Shown in pieces: positions 46,167-54,538 of a DNA stretch of 64,000 bases. A program made the position numbers and the translations under genes. The notes beneath the pieces were generated by a model. That model saw only the letters and a program-made list of their open reading frames with translations, made no database searches and was not told the DNA's origin. Within the stretch, counting starts at the first letter, position 1, and each line of letters opens with the position of its first letter. Origin of the DNA: Aliihoeflea sp. 2WW (lineage in GTDB: Bacteria; Pseudomonadota; Alphaproteobacteria; Rhizobiales; Rhizobiaceae); contig NZ_AYOD01000035.1 in the NCBI RefSeq assembly GCF_000497755.1, positions 62,001-126,000 on the forward strand, written 5' to 3'.

Positions 46167-46928
46167 ATGATACCCGAATACGTAATCGCCGGCTTGTGGG
46201 GGCTTTTGTCAGGAAGCGGACTTCTGGTGGGGGCGGTTCTTGCGGACGTGCTGTACGGGCGACTCACTCACCGCATGATCTCAGCGGTGATGGGCTTCGG
46301 TGGTGGTGTGTTGATTGCCGTGGTCGCTACCGAACTCATCGGTGATCGCGTGTCGGCTGGCCTGGGACCCTTAGCGATCTTTGCGCTGCTCGCAGGGGCC
46401 GCAATCTTCAGCGGCACAAACTGGTTTCTCTCTCGCAGGGGCGCGAAGCATCGAAAGCGATGCGGTGAATGCACCGAGCAGGCCACTGAACAGGAGCACC
46501 GCGGTAGCGGTGCTGCGATTGCGCTTGGCAGCGTCCTCGACGGCATTCCAGAGGCCCTCGTGATTGGGATGTCCGTGGCTGGTGGAGGCAGGATCAGCCT
46601 TGCAGTAGTGGCAGGCTTCTTTTTGGCTAATGTGCCACAGGGTCTATCGAGCACTTCCGGAATGAAGGTCGCGGGCCGATCGCGAAGCTATATCTACGCG
46701 GTCTGGATCGGTATTCCGCTACTTGTCTGCATCGCCGCCGGTACGGGAAACCTTCTGCTCGGCTCGGCGTCCACTCAAGCCCCTGCCATTCTGTCGTTCG
46801 CAGCCGGCGCGGTCATCGCGATGCTGGCGGAGGCTATGATTCCCGAAGCTTTCGAGAAGGCGCCGCCGTTCATAGGCCTGATCACGGTCGTGGGGTTTCT
46901 GGCGGCGTATCTCATCGCTCAACACTGA
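46167..46928 (+). CDS. ZIP-family metal transporter
   Basis: 253 aa with about eight TM helices. A cytoplasmic loop has Cys/His residues (KHRKRCGECTEQATEQEH). TM4/5 carry GSVLDGIPEALVIGMSV and LANVPQGLSSTSGM, ZIP-like but without the usual His in the HNxPEG motif. It could move zinc, iron or manganese. It follows msrA in the MarR-controlled unit and ends 20 bases from the convergent marR. Confidence 0.82.
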   Translation: MIPEYVIAGLWGLLSGSGLLVGAVLADVLYGRLTHRMISAVMGFGGGVLIAVVATELIGDRVSAGLGPLAIFALLAGAAIFSGTNWFLSRRGAKHRKRCGECTEQATEQEHRGSGAAIALGSVLDGIPEALVIGMSVAGGGRISLAVVAGFFLANVPQGLSSTSGMKVAGRSRSYIYAVWIGIPLLVCIAAGTGNLLLGSASTQAPAILSFAAGAVIAMLAEAMIPEAFEKAPPFIGLITVVGFLAAYLIAQH

Positions 46929-46948
46929 AACCTGCGACTTCCGGAGCT

Positions 46949-47488
46949 CTAAGCCTCGCCGCCGTTCTCGCGGTCTACGCCGCGCTCGTGCAACTCGGCA
47001 TCGATCGGGCAATTCGTGCAGCCCTCGTAACAGCACAAGCGGCAGATGCGGTAGGAATGCTCGAGGTTTTCCAGGCGATCGCGCAGCACGCGTTCAGCAA
47101 TGCTATAAAGAGCGTCCAACTCGGTAGGGGTGAGGATCGATAGTCCCTCAGCGATCACCTTGTCTCGCGAGGCCAGGACCGCATCGCTCGCGACCTTGCC
47201 AGCCTCTGTAAGATGGAGGGACCGCGTGCGCCCGTCAGTCGAATGCTCACGCCGCTCGACCAATCCCTCCGTCGACAAACGGTCCACCAAGCGGACGGTC
47301 GCGGCATGGGAAAGTCCCACCCCAACTGACAGCATGCGGATCGATAGCCCTGGCTTATGGGCAATCAACGCAAGCGCCGAGGCGGCGGGTCCAGCTTCTG
47401 GCGCCCGCGATGAACTAGCGCGAACGATGTCGTCGCTGATCATGAGTGCGAACGCCCCGAAGATATTTCGATCTCGAGGTCCATCCAT
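46949..47488 (-). CDS. MarR-family regulator 1 with C-terminal Cys motif
   Basis: 179 aa. The winged helix is KPGLSIRMLSVGVGLSHAATVRLVDRLSTEGLVERREHSTDGRTRSLHLT. After the dimerisation helices the end carries CRLC-x4-C-x2-CP, five cysteines that could bind a metal or sense oxidants. ATG 47488 is chosen (12 codons inside the longest frame), which leaves the operator-like site at 47502-47516 upstream. It is one of three paralogues in the island. Confidence 0.87.
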   Translation of the reverse strand: MDGPRDRNIFGAFALMISDDIVRASSSRAPEAGPAASALALIAHKPGLSIRMLSVGVGLSHAATVRLVDRLSTEGLVERREHSTDGRTRSLHLTEAGKVASDAVLASRDKVIAEGLSILTPTELDALYSIAERVLRDRLENLEHSYRICRLCCYEGCTNCPIDAELHERGVDRENGGEA

Positions 47489-47501
47489 TGCCCCATCTAT
47501 A

Positions 47502-47516
47502 TGTGCGCGAAGCATA
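47502..47516. promoter_or_regulatory. MarR-type operator, degenerate copy before marR1
   Basis: TGTGCGCGAAGCATA has one mismatch in each arm from TATGCG-N3-CGCATA. It is 14 bases upstream of the marR1 start, fitting autorepression. The remaining gap to 47754 (about 240 bases) shows no gene. Confidence 0.5.
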
Positions 47517-47754
47517 GACAGCAAGCCATACCCCTGCGGCGCCGGGGGATTCTGGCAAGCCGAAAGGTGCGCCTTTACAGTGGCTTAGGATATGCTGCGG
47601 ATGGCGCGGACGATTGGAATACAGGACTTCGATCGTCGGGACACACAAAATGGCGATACCTGGCGGCTATAGATCGGGGTGGGCTGTCGTGATTTTGGCT
47701 GCCCGACGGCCGAATCACATCACGCCTGCGCCAGGTGCCACCCCTCGTCGGCAC

Positions 47755-48465
47755 CTAACGGAGGGATCCGGGGGCTTGCTCTCTGAGATGCACCTCGACC
47801 GTCTCACCGCGTCCGACCACCACAGTGTCAATCTCGCTGAGAAACAAGCCGTGCTCCATTACGCCGGGGATGGCATCGATCGCTCCGGCGATCTCGATCG
47901 GCCTAAGGGCCTTGCCGAAGGCTGCATCCAAGATGTGATTGCTCTGGTCTGTGATGAATGGTTCTCCGCCGACCGAGCGAAGCGTCACACTGGCTCCGAG
48001 GTTGGCAAGATGCGTTCGAACGAACTCGCTCGCGAAGGGCACGACTTCGACCGCCAAAGGAAACCCGCCGAGTCGTTGAACGACTTTGCTAGCGTCTACG
48101 ATCACGATCATCCGGCTAGAAGCGGCGGCCACGACCTTCTCTCGGAGCAAGGCGCCGCCGCCGCCTTTGATCGCCTGAAAGTGGCAGTCGATCTCGTCAG
48201 CGCCGTCGATCGTGAGGTCTATCGAACTGAACTGCTCAAAAGGAACGAGCGGCACCGCGAGACGACGAGCCAACATTTCGGTCGCTCGGGAGGTGGCGAC
48301 AGCGGTGATGCGAAGGCCCTGCCGAATGCGGTCGCTCAGGCTCTTAATGGCATAGGCTGTTGTGCTTCCGGTCCCAAGGCCAACGAACATGCCGTCTTCG
48401 ATCTCGTCGACTGCTCTAGCCGCAGCCAGCCTCCTCTCTTCTTCTTGGGTAAACATCAACGCCAC
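47755..48465 (-). CDS. rpiA: Ribose-5-phosphate isomerase A
   Basis: 236 aa. GLGTGSTTAYAIKSL binds phosphate, DLTIDGADEID carries catalytic acids, and KGGGGALLREKVVA has the catalytic Lys/Glu region. It links the oxidative pentose phosphate pathway, the main NADPH source, to the nucleotide pool. It is divergent from the GAPDH gene with a MarR site between them. Probably an accessory second copy. Confidence 0.95.
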   Translation of the reverse strand: MALMFTQEEERRLAAARAVDEIEDGMFVGLGTGSTTAYAIKSLSDRIRQGLRITAVATSRATEMLARRLAVPLVPFEQFSSIDLTIDGADEIDCHFQAIKGGGGALLREKVVAAASSRMIVIVDASKVVQRLGGFPLAVEVVPFASEFVRTHLANLGASVTLRSVGGEPFITDQSNHILDAAFGKALRPIEIAGAIDAIPGVMEHGLFLSEIDTVVVGRGETVEVHLREQAPGSLR

Positions 48466-48580
48466 TTCATCTCGCCGGTATGCGTGCCTTCACCAGGTCG
48501 ATTGTGAAACCGGGCGGCGCAAACCTAATCCTCCATGCCGACATTGCCTCGTTGACCTGCAGCCAACAGACGGATAGGTC

Positions 48581-48595
48581 TATGCGTGGCGCATA
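48581..48595. promoter_or_regulatory. MarR-type operator between rpiA and GAPDH
   Basis: TATGCGTGGCGCATA, perfect arms. It lies 116 bases from the rpiA start and 119 from the GAPDH start, in the middle of the 248-base gap, so one site could control both directions. Confidence 0.7.
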
Positions 48596-48713
48596 CATAA
48601 TGAGGATGGTCTGATCGGCAAGCTTTCGCTGCTGGAGACGACCACCGCGTGCCAGGCGGCACTGAGCGAAGTGCGTATGCCGTAGCCAGTTCGGCGAACC
48701 AGGGGACACAGGC

Positions 48714-49721
48714 ATGACGGTCAAGGTCGCAATCAACGGTTTCGGTCGGATCGGACGACTGGCCTTACGGTCGATCGTCGAACTACGGCGTGATGACATC
48801 GAGGTGGTTGCGATCAACGACCTCGGGCCGGTTGCTACGTTGGCGCACCTCCTGAAGTACGATTCAGTTCACGGCCCCTTTCAAGGATCGATAGCCACCG
48901 GCGAAGACTGGATCGACATCGGGTCCGGTAAAATCAAAGTGTTTTCGGAGCGCGATCCATCAAAGCTTCCGCATAACGAGCTTGGAGTCGACGTGGCGCT
49001 CGAATGCACGGGTTTGTTCACCTCCAAGGAGAAGGCTGAATCGCACATCCGTGCAGGAGCAAAGCGCGTGCTCGTCTCCGCGCCCAGCGAGGGCGCAGAC
49101 AAGACGATCGTCTTCAAGGTCAATCACGAAACGCTGACAACCGAAGATGTCGTCGTATCGAATGGCTCATGCACCACGAATGTCCTCGCGCCCGTCGCGA
49201 AGATACTGAACGATCTATGTGGCATTGAGCGGGGCTACATGACCACGGTTCACGCCTATACCGGTGACCAACCGACGCTGGATACGGTGCATAAGGATCT
49301 CTACCGCGCACGGGCAGCCGCGCTGTCGATGATCCCAACCTCGACCGGAGCCGCGAACGCAATCGGACGCGTGCTGCCAGAACTGAAAGGCAAGCTCCAT
49401 GGCTCGTCAATCCGCGTGCCAACGCCGAACGTATCGGTCGTCGATCTCGCTATTTCCGCATCCCGGGAGGTGACGATCGACGAAGTGAACGACGCCATTC
49501 GTCAGGCTGCGAGTGGTCCGATGAGTGGGGTGCTCGCATTCACGACAGAGCCTCTGGTGTCTGTGGATCTGACCCACCGGACCGAATCCTCGATCGTCGC
49601 GCTCCCCCAGACCGATGTCGTCGATGGCCGGATGGTTCGCGTGCTTGCTTGGTACGACAACGAGTGGAGCTTCGCGACACGCATGGCGGATGTCGCCGTG
49701 GTGATGGCGAAGCTCATCTAG
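48714..49721 (+). CDS. gap: Glyceraldehyde-3-phosphate dehydrogenase, type I
   Basis: 335 aa. The NAD-binding motif is INGFGRIGRLALRS. The catalytic Cys153 is in SNGSCTTNVLAP and His180 in TTVHAYTGDQ. WYDNEWSFATRM closes the protein. GAPDH cysteine is a principal target of oxidants, so a stress-induced spare copy makes sense. It is divergent from rpiA. Start ATG 48714. Confidence 0.96.
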   Translation: MTVKVAINGFGRIGRLALRSIVELRRDDIEVVAINDLGPVATLAHLLKYDSVHGPFQGSIATGEDWIDIGSGKIKVFSERDPSKLPHNELGVDVALECTGLFTSKEKAESHIRAGAKRVLVSAPSEGADKTIVFKVNHETLTTEDVVVSNGSCTTNVLAPVAKILNDLCGIERGYMTTVHAYTGDQPTLDTVHKDLYRARAAALSMIPTSTGAANAIGRVLPELKGKLHGSSIRVPTPNVSVVDLAISASREVTIDEVNDAIRQAASGPMSGVLAFTTEPLVSVDLTHRTESSIVALPQTDVVDGRMVRVLAWYDNEWSFATRMADVAVVMAKLI

Positions 49722-49787
49722 CGGATCGGTTGCGGGAAAGGTCGTATCTTGGCGACAGGATGCGTTCGCGAAACGGAGGCATTAAAC

Positions 49788-50084
49788 ATGAATGGGCCAC
49801 TAGCACGTGCAGCGAGAGCGCTCATTCAGTGGCCGCGATCACATGTCGCCAAGATCGCAGGCTTGGAGGAAGAGGCGCTAGCTCAATTCGAAGCCGGCGC
49901 CAGCGTGTTTGCAGCCTCGGATTTGACGCGGCTGCGGGACGCGCTCGAACGCGGCGGCGCGGTTTTCATCAGCGAGGACAATAGCGGAGGGCTCGGCGTA
50001 AGGCTCAAGTTCAACGCCAAGGATGTGCGTGCGATCAATCGGATGGAGGGCGAAGGTGGGCCGGTAGGCACCGACGACGTCTAA
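49788..50084 (+). CDS. Small helix-turn-helix-like protein
   Basis: 98 aa. The pattern ARAALIQWPRSHVAKIAGLEEEALAQFEAGASVF resembles short XRE-type regulators common in rhizobia, with a C-terminal part FISEDNSGGLGVRLKF. The first helix-turn-helix is degenerate, so DNA binding is uncertain. It lies between gap and marR2, 66 bases after gap. Confidence 0.65.
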   Translation: MNGPLARAARALIQWPRSHVAKIAGLEEEALAQFEAGASVFAASDLTRLRDALERGGAVFISEDNSGGLGVRLKFNAKDVRAINRMEGEGGPVGTDDV

Positions 50085-50142
50085 GCCTTCCAGCGAACGC
50101 TTGTACTCCGGCACGAGGCTCGACACCGGCCCACAGATATTG

Positions 50143-50157
50143 TATGCGCGACGCATA
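50143..50157. promoter_or_regulatory. MarR-type operator before marR2
   Basis: TATGCGCGACGCATA, identical to copy 1 at 44141. It ends 19 bases upstream of the marR2 start, as expected for autorepression. Confidence 0.75.
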
Positions 50158-50176
50158 TATTGCGTGAGTCGCGGCG

Positions 50177-50686
50177 ATGGATGACCCCTCGGATCGCTTG
50201 ATCAACATCTTTGGCGCGCTGTCTCAAGCGGTGTCTGACCGCGTGCGCTTGGCGATCGCTGAAGCATTCAATGCGGGGGGCGAGACGGCCGCGGCTTTGA
50301 TCGCGATCGGTCACGCGCCAGGAATGTCGATCGGCCAGGTACGGCAAACTCTCCGGCTTTCGCATGCAGGTGCAGTTCGCGTCGTCGAGAGGCTAGGCGA
50401 GCAAGGCCTGGTGGCGAAATCGCCGTCGCCCTCTGACCGCCGGGTAGTTCATGTCTCGCTGACCTCGCGTGGTCAGGTGGAGCGGACCAAGCTGCTAGGT
50501 CTGCGGAACGCGGCGGTGTCCGAGCTGCTGAGCAAAGTGTCGGCTGACGATCGCGTCGTGCTGGAGCGGGCCGCGGACAACATCCTGTCGTCGCTGTTCT
50601 CGGACCTCCACGGCGGCTTGGCAATCTGTCGTCTGTGCGATCAGGCCCGGTGTGCCGATTGCCCAGTCGGCCACCATCGTCCGTGA
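50177..50686 (+). CDS. MarR-family regulator 2 with C-terminal Cys motif
   Basis: 169 aa. APGMSIGQVRQTLRLSHAGAVRVVERLGEQGLVAKSPSPSDRRVVHVSLT is the winged helix. The end has CRLC-x4-C-x2-CP with the same spacing as MarR1. It starts 19 bases after a perfect operator. The following RclC-like and DUF6314-like genes (35 bases on) are probably in the same unit. Confidence 0.9.
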   Translation: MDDPSDRLINIFGALSQAVSDRVRLAIAEAFNAGGETAAALIAIGHAPGMSIGQVRQTLRLSHAGAVRVVERLGEQGLVAKSPSPSDRRVVHVSLTSRGQVERTKLLGLRNAAVSELLSKVSADDRVVLERAADNILSSLFSDLHGGLAICRLCDQARCADCPVGHHRP

Positions 50687-50721
50687 CGCCCTGACGATCA
50701 TCCCCTTTTGAGGAGTTCGAT

Positions 50722-51228
50722 ATGAGTATTTTCGATCGGTATGAATTGCTTGTGCCCGAGCGCAGTCGGAAGGAACTGGCGCTGTTGAGATGGGCGCTCG
50801 TGATCGTTTTCTCTTGGTTCGGCGCGATGAAATTCACGGCTTACGAGGCCGATGGCATCGCCCCTTTCATCGGCCATAGTCCGATCATGAGTTGGCTGGG
50901 TATGTTCGGGGTACAGGGCCAAAGTTACTTTGTCGGCGTCATCGAGCTGTCGACCGCAGTCGTGCTGGCCTTAGGGGCTTTCCGCCCATCCTTCTCAGCG
51001 CTTGGCGCGCTTATGTCGGCGGCGACCTACTTCATCACCCTGACCTTCTTTTTTACGACGCCTGGGGTCGGGGAGCCGACTGCCGGAGGCTTTCCTGCGA
51101 TATCCGCCGCTCCTGGCCAGTTTTTGCTGAAGGACGCAGTTTTGCTTGCGGCATCACTTGTGCTGCTGTTTGCGTCGGTCCAACCCAAAAATGAGCGCCT
51201 TGGGCCGATGACCATCGATCGGTCGTGA
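50722..51228 (+). CDS. DUF417 membrane protein, RclC (YkgB)-like
   Basis: 168 aa with about four TM helices. RSRKELALLRWALVIVFSWFGAMKFTAYEADGIAPFIGHSP and GVIELSTAVVLALGAF are hallmarks of the family. RclC of E. coli belongs to the hypochlorous-acid-induced rclABC operon. This relation and the MarR context suggest a role against reactive chlorine species. The exact biochemical role of the family is not known. GAGGAGTTCGAT precedes the ATG. Confidence 0.85.
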   Translation: MSIFDRYELLVPERSRKELALLRWALVIVFSWFGAMKFTAYEADGIAPFIGHSPIMSWLGMFGVQGQSYFVGVIELSTAVVLALGAFRPSFSALGALMSAATYFITLTFFFTTPGVGEPTAGGFPAISAAPGQFLLKDAVLLAASLVLLFASVQPKNERLGPMTIDRS

Positions 51229-51704
51229 ACATAGGCACGATGGTCTTGGACACGCTCCGTGGAGAGTGGGCGCTTCGTCGCAACGTCGATCCGACGGGCG
51301 AACAACTGATTGGCGACGCGGATTTCGCTTCGACAGGTGAATCCGCGCTCACCTATCGAGAAAGCGGGATACTTCGGCTTCGGGATGGCCGCGAACTCTC
51401 AGCGTCTCGGCAATATCGGTACTGCGCGGTCGGCCACCGAGTAGACGTTCAGTTCGCAGACGGACCGAACACCGGGAAGCTGTTTCTCAACCTTGCATTC
51501 TCGCGCAAGAATTGGGGGTACGAGGCAACAGACACCCACTTCTGCGGTGACGACGCCTATCACGCTTTTTACCGAATTCTCGACGCAGGATCTTTCGAGA
51601 CAGTTATCAGGGTCATTGGTCCACGAAAGGCGTACGACCTGCGGAGCCGGTACTCAAAGGTGTCACGAACGACGCCGGACCGTCTACTTTTTCCCCTGGC
51701 CTGA
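51225..51704 (+). CDS. DUF6314-like protein
   Basis: 159 aa from GTG 51225, which overlaps the previous stop; an ATG at 51240 is the alternative. A beta-rich small protein with LRGEWALRRNVDP, GILRLRDGRELSASRQYRY, HFCGDDAYHAFYR and IGPRKAYDLRSRYSKV, matching the DUF6314 pattern. The function is unknown. It is coupled to the RclC-like gene and ends convergently with a broken YeeE/YedE gene (21-base overlap). Confidence 0.65.
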   Translation: MNIGTMVLDTLRGEWALRRNVDPTGEQLIGDADFASTGESALTYRESGILRLRDGRELSASRQYRYCAVGHRVDVQFADGPNTGKLFLNLAFSRKNWGYEATDTHFCGDDAYHAFYRILDAGSFETVIRVIGPRKAYDLRSRYSKVSRTTPDRLLFPLA

Positions 51705-52039
51705 CGCGCCGTTCCTGGCCAGTCTGTCACGCGCTTCGAATCCGAAAACGATCGTGGTCGTCATCACGAGGTAGGCGACTATGCCGCCCGGAGAAAGCGT
51801 AGGCATTGCGGCAAGGATTAAAGCGTCGTTGCCACCGGGTATCAGGCCGATGCCTATTCCCATCAACGCGCCGCCGGCGATCGACCGCAGGATGCCGGCG
51901 GCCGTCGGCCGCTGGAAACGCAAGCGACCCTGGCGCACGGATGCCGTGATGGCTCCCGCAACTGAGGCAATGACCGCAACCAGTGCGACCTCGCCTGTTG
52001 GCGACATTCGAAGAGGAAGGCTGACGTGCCTCTGAGTTT

Positions 52040-52966
52040 TCATCCAGCGGCGACCAGAGTCCTTGGGTTAGTTACGCCTCGCAGCGTGGGGTGAGCAACA
52101 GGCCGAGCCGCGCAGCTTTCATACTGCGCAGCGGATCGGCCTGTTGCGGTCAGACTGGCGGCAAAGGCCTCCGGGGTGAGGTAGCCGATCGACGAGTGCG
52201 GTCGGCGGGTATTGTAGTCCAGCGCCCAGGCAGCGACCTTCTGGCGGGCGTGATCCAGACTGAAAAACAGGCTCTCGTTGAGCAGTTCGTCGCGCATGCG
52301 GCCGTTGAAGGATTCCACAAACCCGTTCTGGGTCGGCTTGCCCGGCGCGATGTAGTGCCAGTCGACGCCATGATCCTGCGCCCAGGCCAGGATGGCCGTG
52401 GACGTAAACTCCGTGCCGTTGTCGCTGACGATCATGGCAGGACGGCCCCGCCGAGAGATCAGCGCTGTCAGCTCTCGCGCGACGCGGCGTCCCGAGATCG
52501 AGGTGTCGGGGATCGCCGCCAGGCACTCGCGGGTGACGTCGTCGACCACGTTGAGAATGCGGAAGCGGCGGCCCGTGGCGAACTGGTCGTGCACAAAGTC
52601 CAATGACCAGCGGGCGTTCGGCCTGGCCTCGACCAGGATCGGCGCCCGTGTGCCGATGGCGCGACGACGGCAACGACGCTTACGCACCGTCAGGCCTTCC
52701 TCGCGATAGAGCCGGTAGATCCGGTTCTTGCCCGATGGCTCGCCCTCGCGCCGCAGCAACACGAACAGCCGGCGATAACCGAACCGTCGCCGCTCGACAG
52801 CCAGGGCGCGCAGCCGCTCCCGCAGCGCCGTGTCTGGCGGGCGGCAAGAGCGATAGCGCACCGATTTGCGGTCGGCCTTGATGATGGAGCAGGCCCGCCG
52901 CTCGCTGACGCCGAACGTCGCCTTCACATGGGCGACGGCCTGGCGCATCGCCGCGGGCCCTACCAC
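52040..52966 (-). CDS. IS3-family transposase OrfB (integrase core)
   Basis: 308 aa. The HTH_21-like segment (RERLRALAVERRRFGYRRL) precedes the DDE core: WSLDFVHDQF, VSDNGTEFTS and NGFVESFNGRMRDELLNE, the D-D-E triad. It is in the -1 frame relative to orfA. The frames join at CAAAAAAGTGG (52966-52972), so the active OrfAB is probably made by programmed -1 frameshifting. Alone it lacks its own clear start. Confidence 0.9.
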   Translation of the reverse strand: MVGPAAMRQAVAHVKATFGVSERRACSIIKADRKSVRYRSCRPPDTALRERLRALAVERRRFGYRRLFVLLRREGEPSGKNRIYRLYREEGLTVRKRRCRRRAIGTRAPILVEARPNARWSLDFVHDQFATGRRFRILNVVDDVTRECLAAIPDTSISGRRVARELTALISRRGRPAMIVSDNGTEFTSTAILAWAQDHGVDWHYIAPGKPTQNGFVESFNGRMRDELLNESLFFSLDHARQKVAAWALDYNTRRPHSSIGYLTPEAFAASLTATGRSAAQYESCAARPVAHPTLRGVTNPRTLVAAG

Positions 52967-53226
52967 TTTTTTGAGAGCAGATCGTTCAGCGCCGCCTTGT
53001 CGAGCATGGCGTCGGCCAGCAGGCGCTTCAGCCGGCCGTTCTCGTCTTCCAGGGCCCGGAGGCGCTGGGCGTCCGACACGCTCATCCCGCCGAACTTGGC
53101 CTTCCAGGCGTAGATCGTGCCCTCGGATACGCCGTGCTTGCGCGCCAGCTCGCCCGCTTTCGCGCCGGCCTCGTTCTCCCGCAGGATCCCGATGATCTGC
53201 TCTTCCGTAAATCTCGCTCGTTTCAT
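52960..53226 (-). CDS. IS3-family transposase OrfA
   Basis: 88 aa helix-turn-helix protein, KRARFTEEQIIGILRENEAGAKAGELARKHGVSEGTIYAWKAKFGG, then a leucine-rich coiled coil (LRALEDENGRLKRLLADAML). It binds the IS ends and, as OrfAB, transposes it. ATG 53226 lies about 65 bases inside the IS end. The A6G slip site lies at its 3' end. Confidence 0.9.
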   Translation of the reverse strand: MKRARFTEEQIIGILRENEAGAKAGELARKHGVSEGTIYAWKAKFGGMSVSDAQRLRALEDENGRLKRLLADAMLDKAALNDLLSKKW

Positions 53227-53941
53227 TCCGTCCGTCCTTTCAAGGGCCGGACTCTAGCTCCGCGTGGAGGAAATTCTCAGGGGCACGTCAGATAAGGTCA
53301 GCGAATGTCCATGCTGGCGAAAGCGCGTAGAGAAGCCCACCAGTGATACCGAGGCCGATCATTGAAGCGCCAAATGCCCAGCTCTGCCTTCTTCGCGGTG
53401 GGGTCTTCCGCGATACGAAGATCACCGCCAGCGCGAGCACGACGGCTAAGGCAAGAAGCGTCGCGGCCCCAGGGACACTCGGCCTAGCGATGAAACTTGG
53501 CCATGTCGCGACGGCGCCAAACCGGCCGAAATCAGCGGCCAAGATGCCGATTGCCAGTCCGGCAGGAAGGGCAAGCAACCGCATCTCTCCATCCCCTAAC
53601 CGTGCCAGTGAACCTAGCAGGCAGGTGTCATTTATGAGCGCGCCGAGGCCGAAGGCGATGGCGCCGATGATGAGGAGGCCGTTGACGCTCGTCGAGAGTG
53701 GGAGGGTCGCGTTCAGCGTCCCCGACCAAGCGAGCGGTATCGCAATAAGGCCAGCAGCCGCAGACGCCGCAACAAATCCGACGAACATTCTTGGTCGGCG
53801 CCGTTGCTGCAACTCATGAGCCGCTACGACCAAGCACGTGCCGCCTCGGTTCGCAGAATACCCGAACCAGAAGGCCAGTATGCATATGAGAAAGTCGAAC
53901 GCGATCGATGCCAAAGATATCAAGCCTGCCTCGGTTTCTCG

Positions 53942-54475
53942 TCAGCCCTTGTGCGAAGGGCGCCGGCGCAGCTGGCGGGCGGGCTGAGATGCATTTTCAG
54001 CCGGTGTCTGTCCCCGGTAGCCAACCACGGGCCACATAGTTTCGACACCAGATTTCTCGTAACCGTTTGCGATAAGGAGCCGCTCGGACAATCGGCCTAG
54101 TTTGTTCAGGTCAGCCGGCGACAGCGGCGAGACACACGCTGCAATCACTTGTTCGCGCGCTCTGAGCAGAGCGCCGGTCATTTTCACACCTGCATTGGTC
54201 AAGTGGATAAAGCGCGCCCTCTTGTCCGCCGTGTGTCGCCGCCTTTCCACCAGGTGATCGGATTCGAGCCTATCGATCAATCGGACCGTTCCCGCATGCG
54301 AAAGCCGGATCCGGCTCGCAAGGACACTGATAGGTAATCCCGGCTCGAAGCTAAGGAAGACCATCAATGCAGCCGCGGGGCCGCTCGGCGAAAGCGAGGC
54401 TGATGCGCTCGCGATGCTGTCAGCTACCGCGAGCGCAAGTGCACCAAAATGATATTTGGCGGCCTCGGGCTCCAT
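53942..54475 (-). CDS. MarR-family regulator 3 (without C-terminal Cys motif)
   Basis: 177 aa. EPGLPISVLASRIRLSHAGTVRLIDRLESDHLVERRRHTADKRARFIHLT is the winged helix, very like MarR1 and MarR2. The end after ANGYEKSGVETMW is unrelated and Arg/Pro-rich, so the CRLC cluster is lost or replaced. ATG 54475 lies 12 bases from a perfect operator at 54488-54502. It is next to the split YeeE/YedE gene, which it may have controlled. Confidence 0.87.
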   Translation of the reverse strand: MEPEAAKYHFGALALAVADSIASASASLSPSGPAAALMVFLSFEPGLPISVLASRIRLSHAGTVRLIDRLESDHLVERRRHTADKRARFIHLTNAGVKMTGALLRAREQVIAACVSPLSPADLNKLGRLSERLLIANGYEKSGVETMWPVVGYRGQTPAENASQPARQLRRRPSHKG

Positions 54476-54487
54476 CCGGAAAGAATA

Positions 54488-54502
54488 TATGCGTCACGCA
54501 TA
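54488..54502. promoter_or_regulatory. MarR-type operator before marR3
   Basis: TATGCGTCACGCATA, perfect arms, 12 bases upstream of the marR3 start. It fits autorepression. Confidence 0.75.
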
Positions 54503-54523
54503 GACATCAAGCGCTCGAATATG

Positions 54524-54538
54524 TATGACCGGCGCATA
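54524..54538. promoter_or_regulatory. Second, degenerate MarR-type operator before marR3
   Basis: TATGACCGGCGCATA: the right arm is perfect and the left arm has two changes. It is 36 bp from the first copy. The pair resembles the double site at 44141/44181. Confidence 0.45.

Larger units (their letters stand above)
52022..53290 (-). mobile_element. IS3-family insertion sequence (IS407-like group)
   Basis: About 1.27 kb. Both ends start TGACGTGCC(C/T)CTGAG and share further terminal inverted repeat (TTTC.TCCA, GCGG, AGAGTCC). It carries two overlapping ORFs, orfA and orfB, with a slippery A6G. I saw no identical target duplication: the flanks read ...GAAGGC on the left and GATAAGG on the right. 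It interrupts the YeeE/YedE-like gene. Confidence 0.85.
51684..53923 (-). pseudogene. YeeE/YedE-family transporter gene split by an IS3 element
   Basis: The N-terminal part (53291-53923, about 211 aa, FDFLICILAFWFGYSANRGGTCLVVAAHEL) and the C-terminal part (51684-52021, AAGILRSIAGGALMGIGIGLIPGGNDALILAAMPTLSP) are the two halves of a sulfur-compound (thiosulfate-type) transporter. The IS at 52022-53290 lies between them, and its first bases supply the stop codon of the N-terminal half. Without the insertion the gene would run from 53923 to 51684. A functional protein is unlikely. Confidence 0.8.

Noticed and set aside
52016..53296. Target-site duplication flanking the IS3 element
   Set aside because: The bases next to the two ends (GAAGGC and GATAAGG) do not form a 3-5-bp direct repeat, so none is reported.
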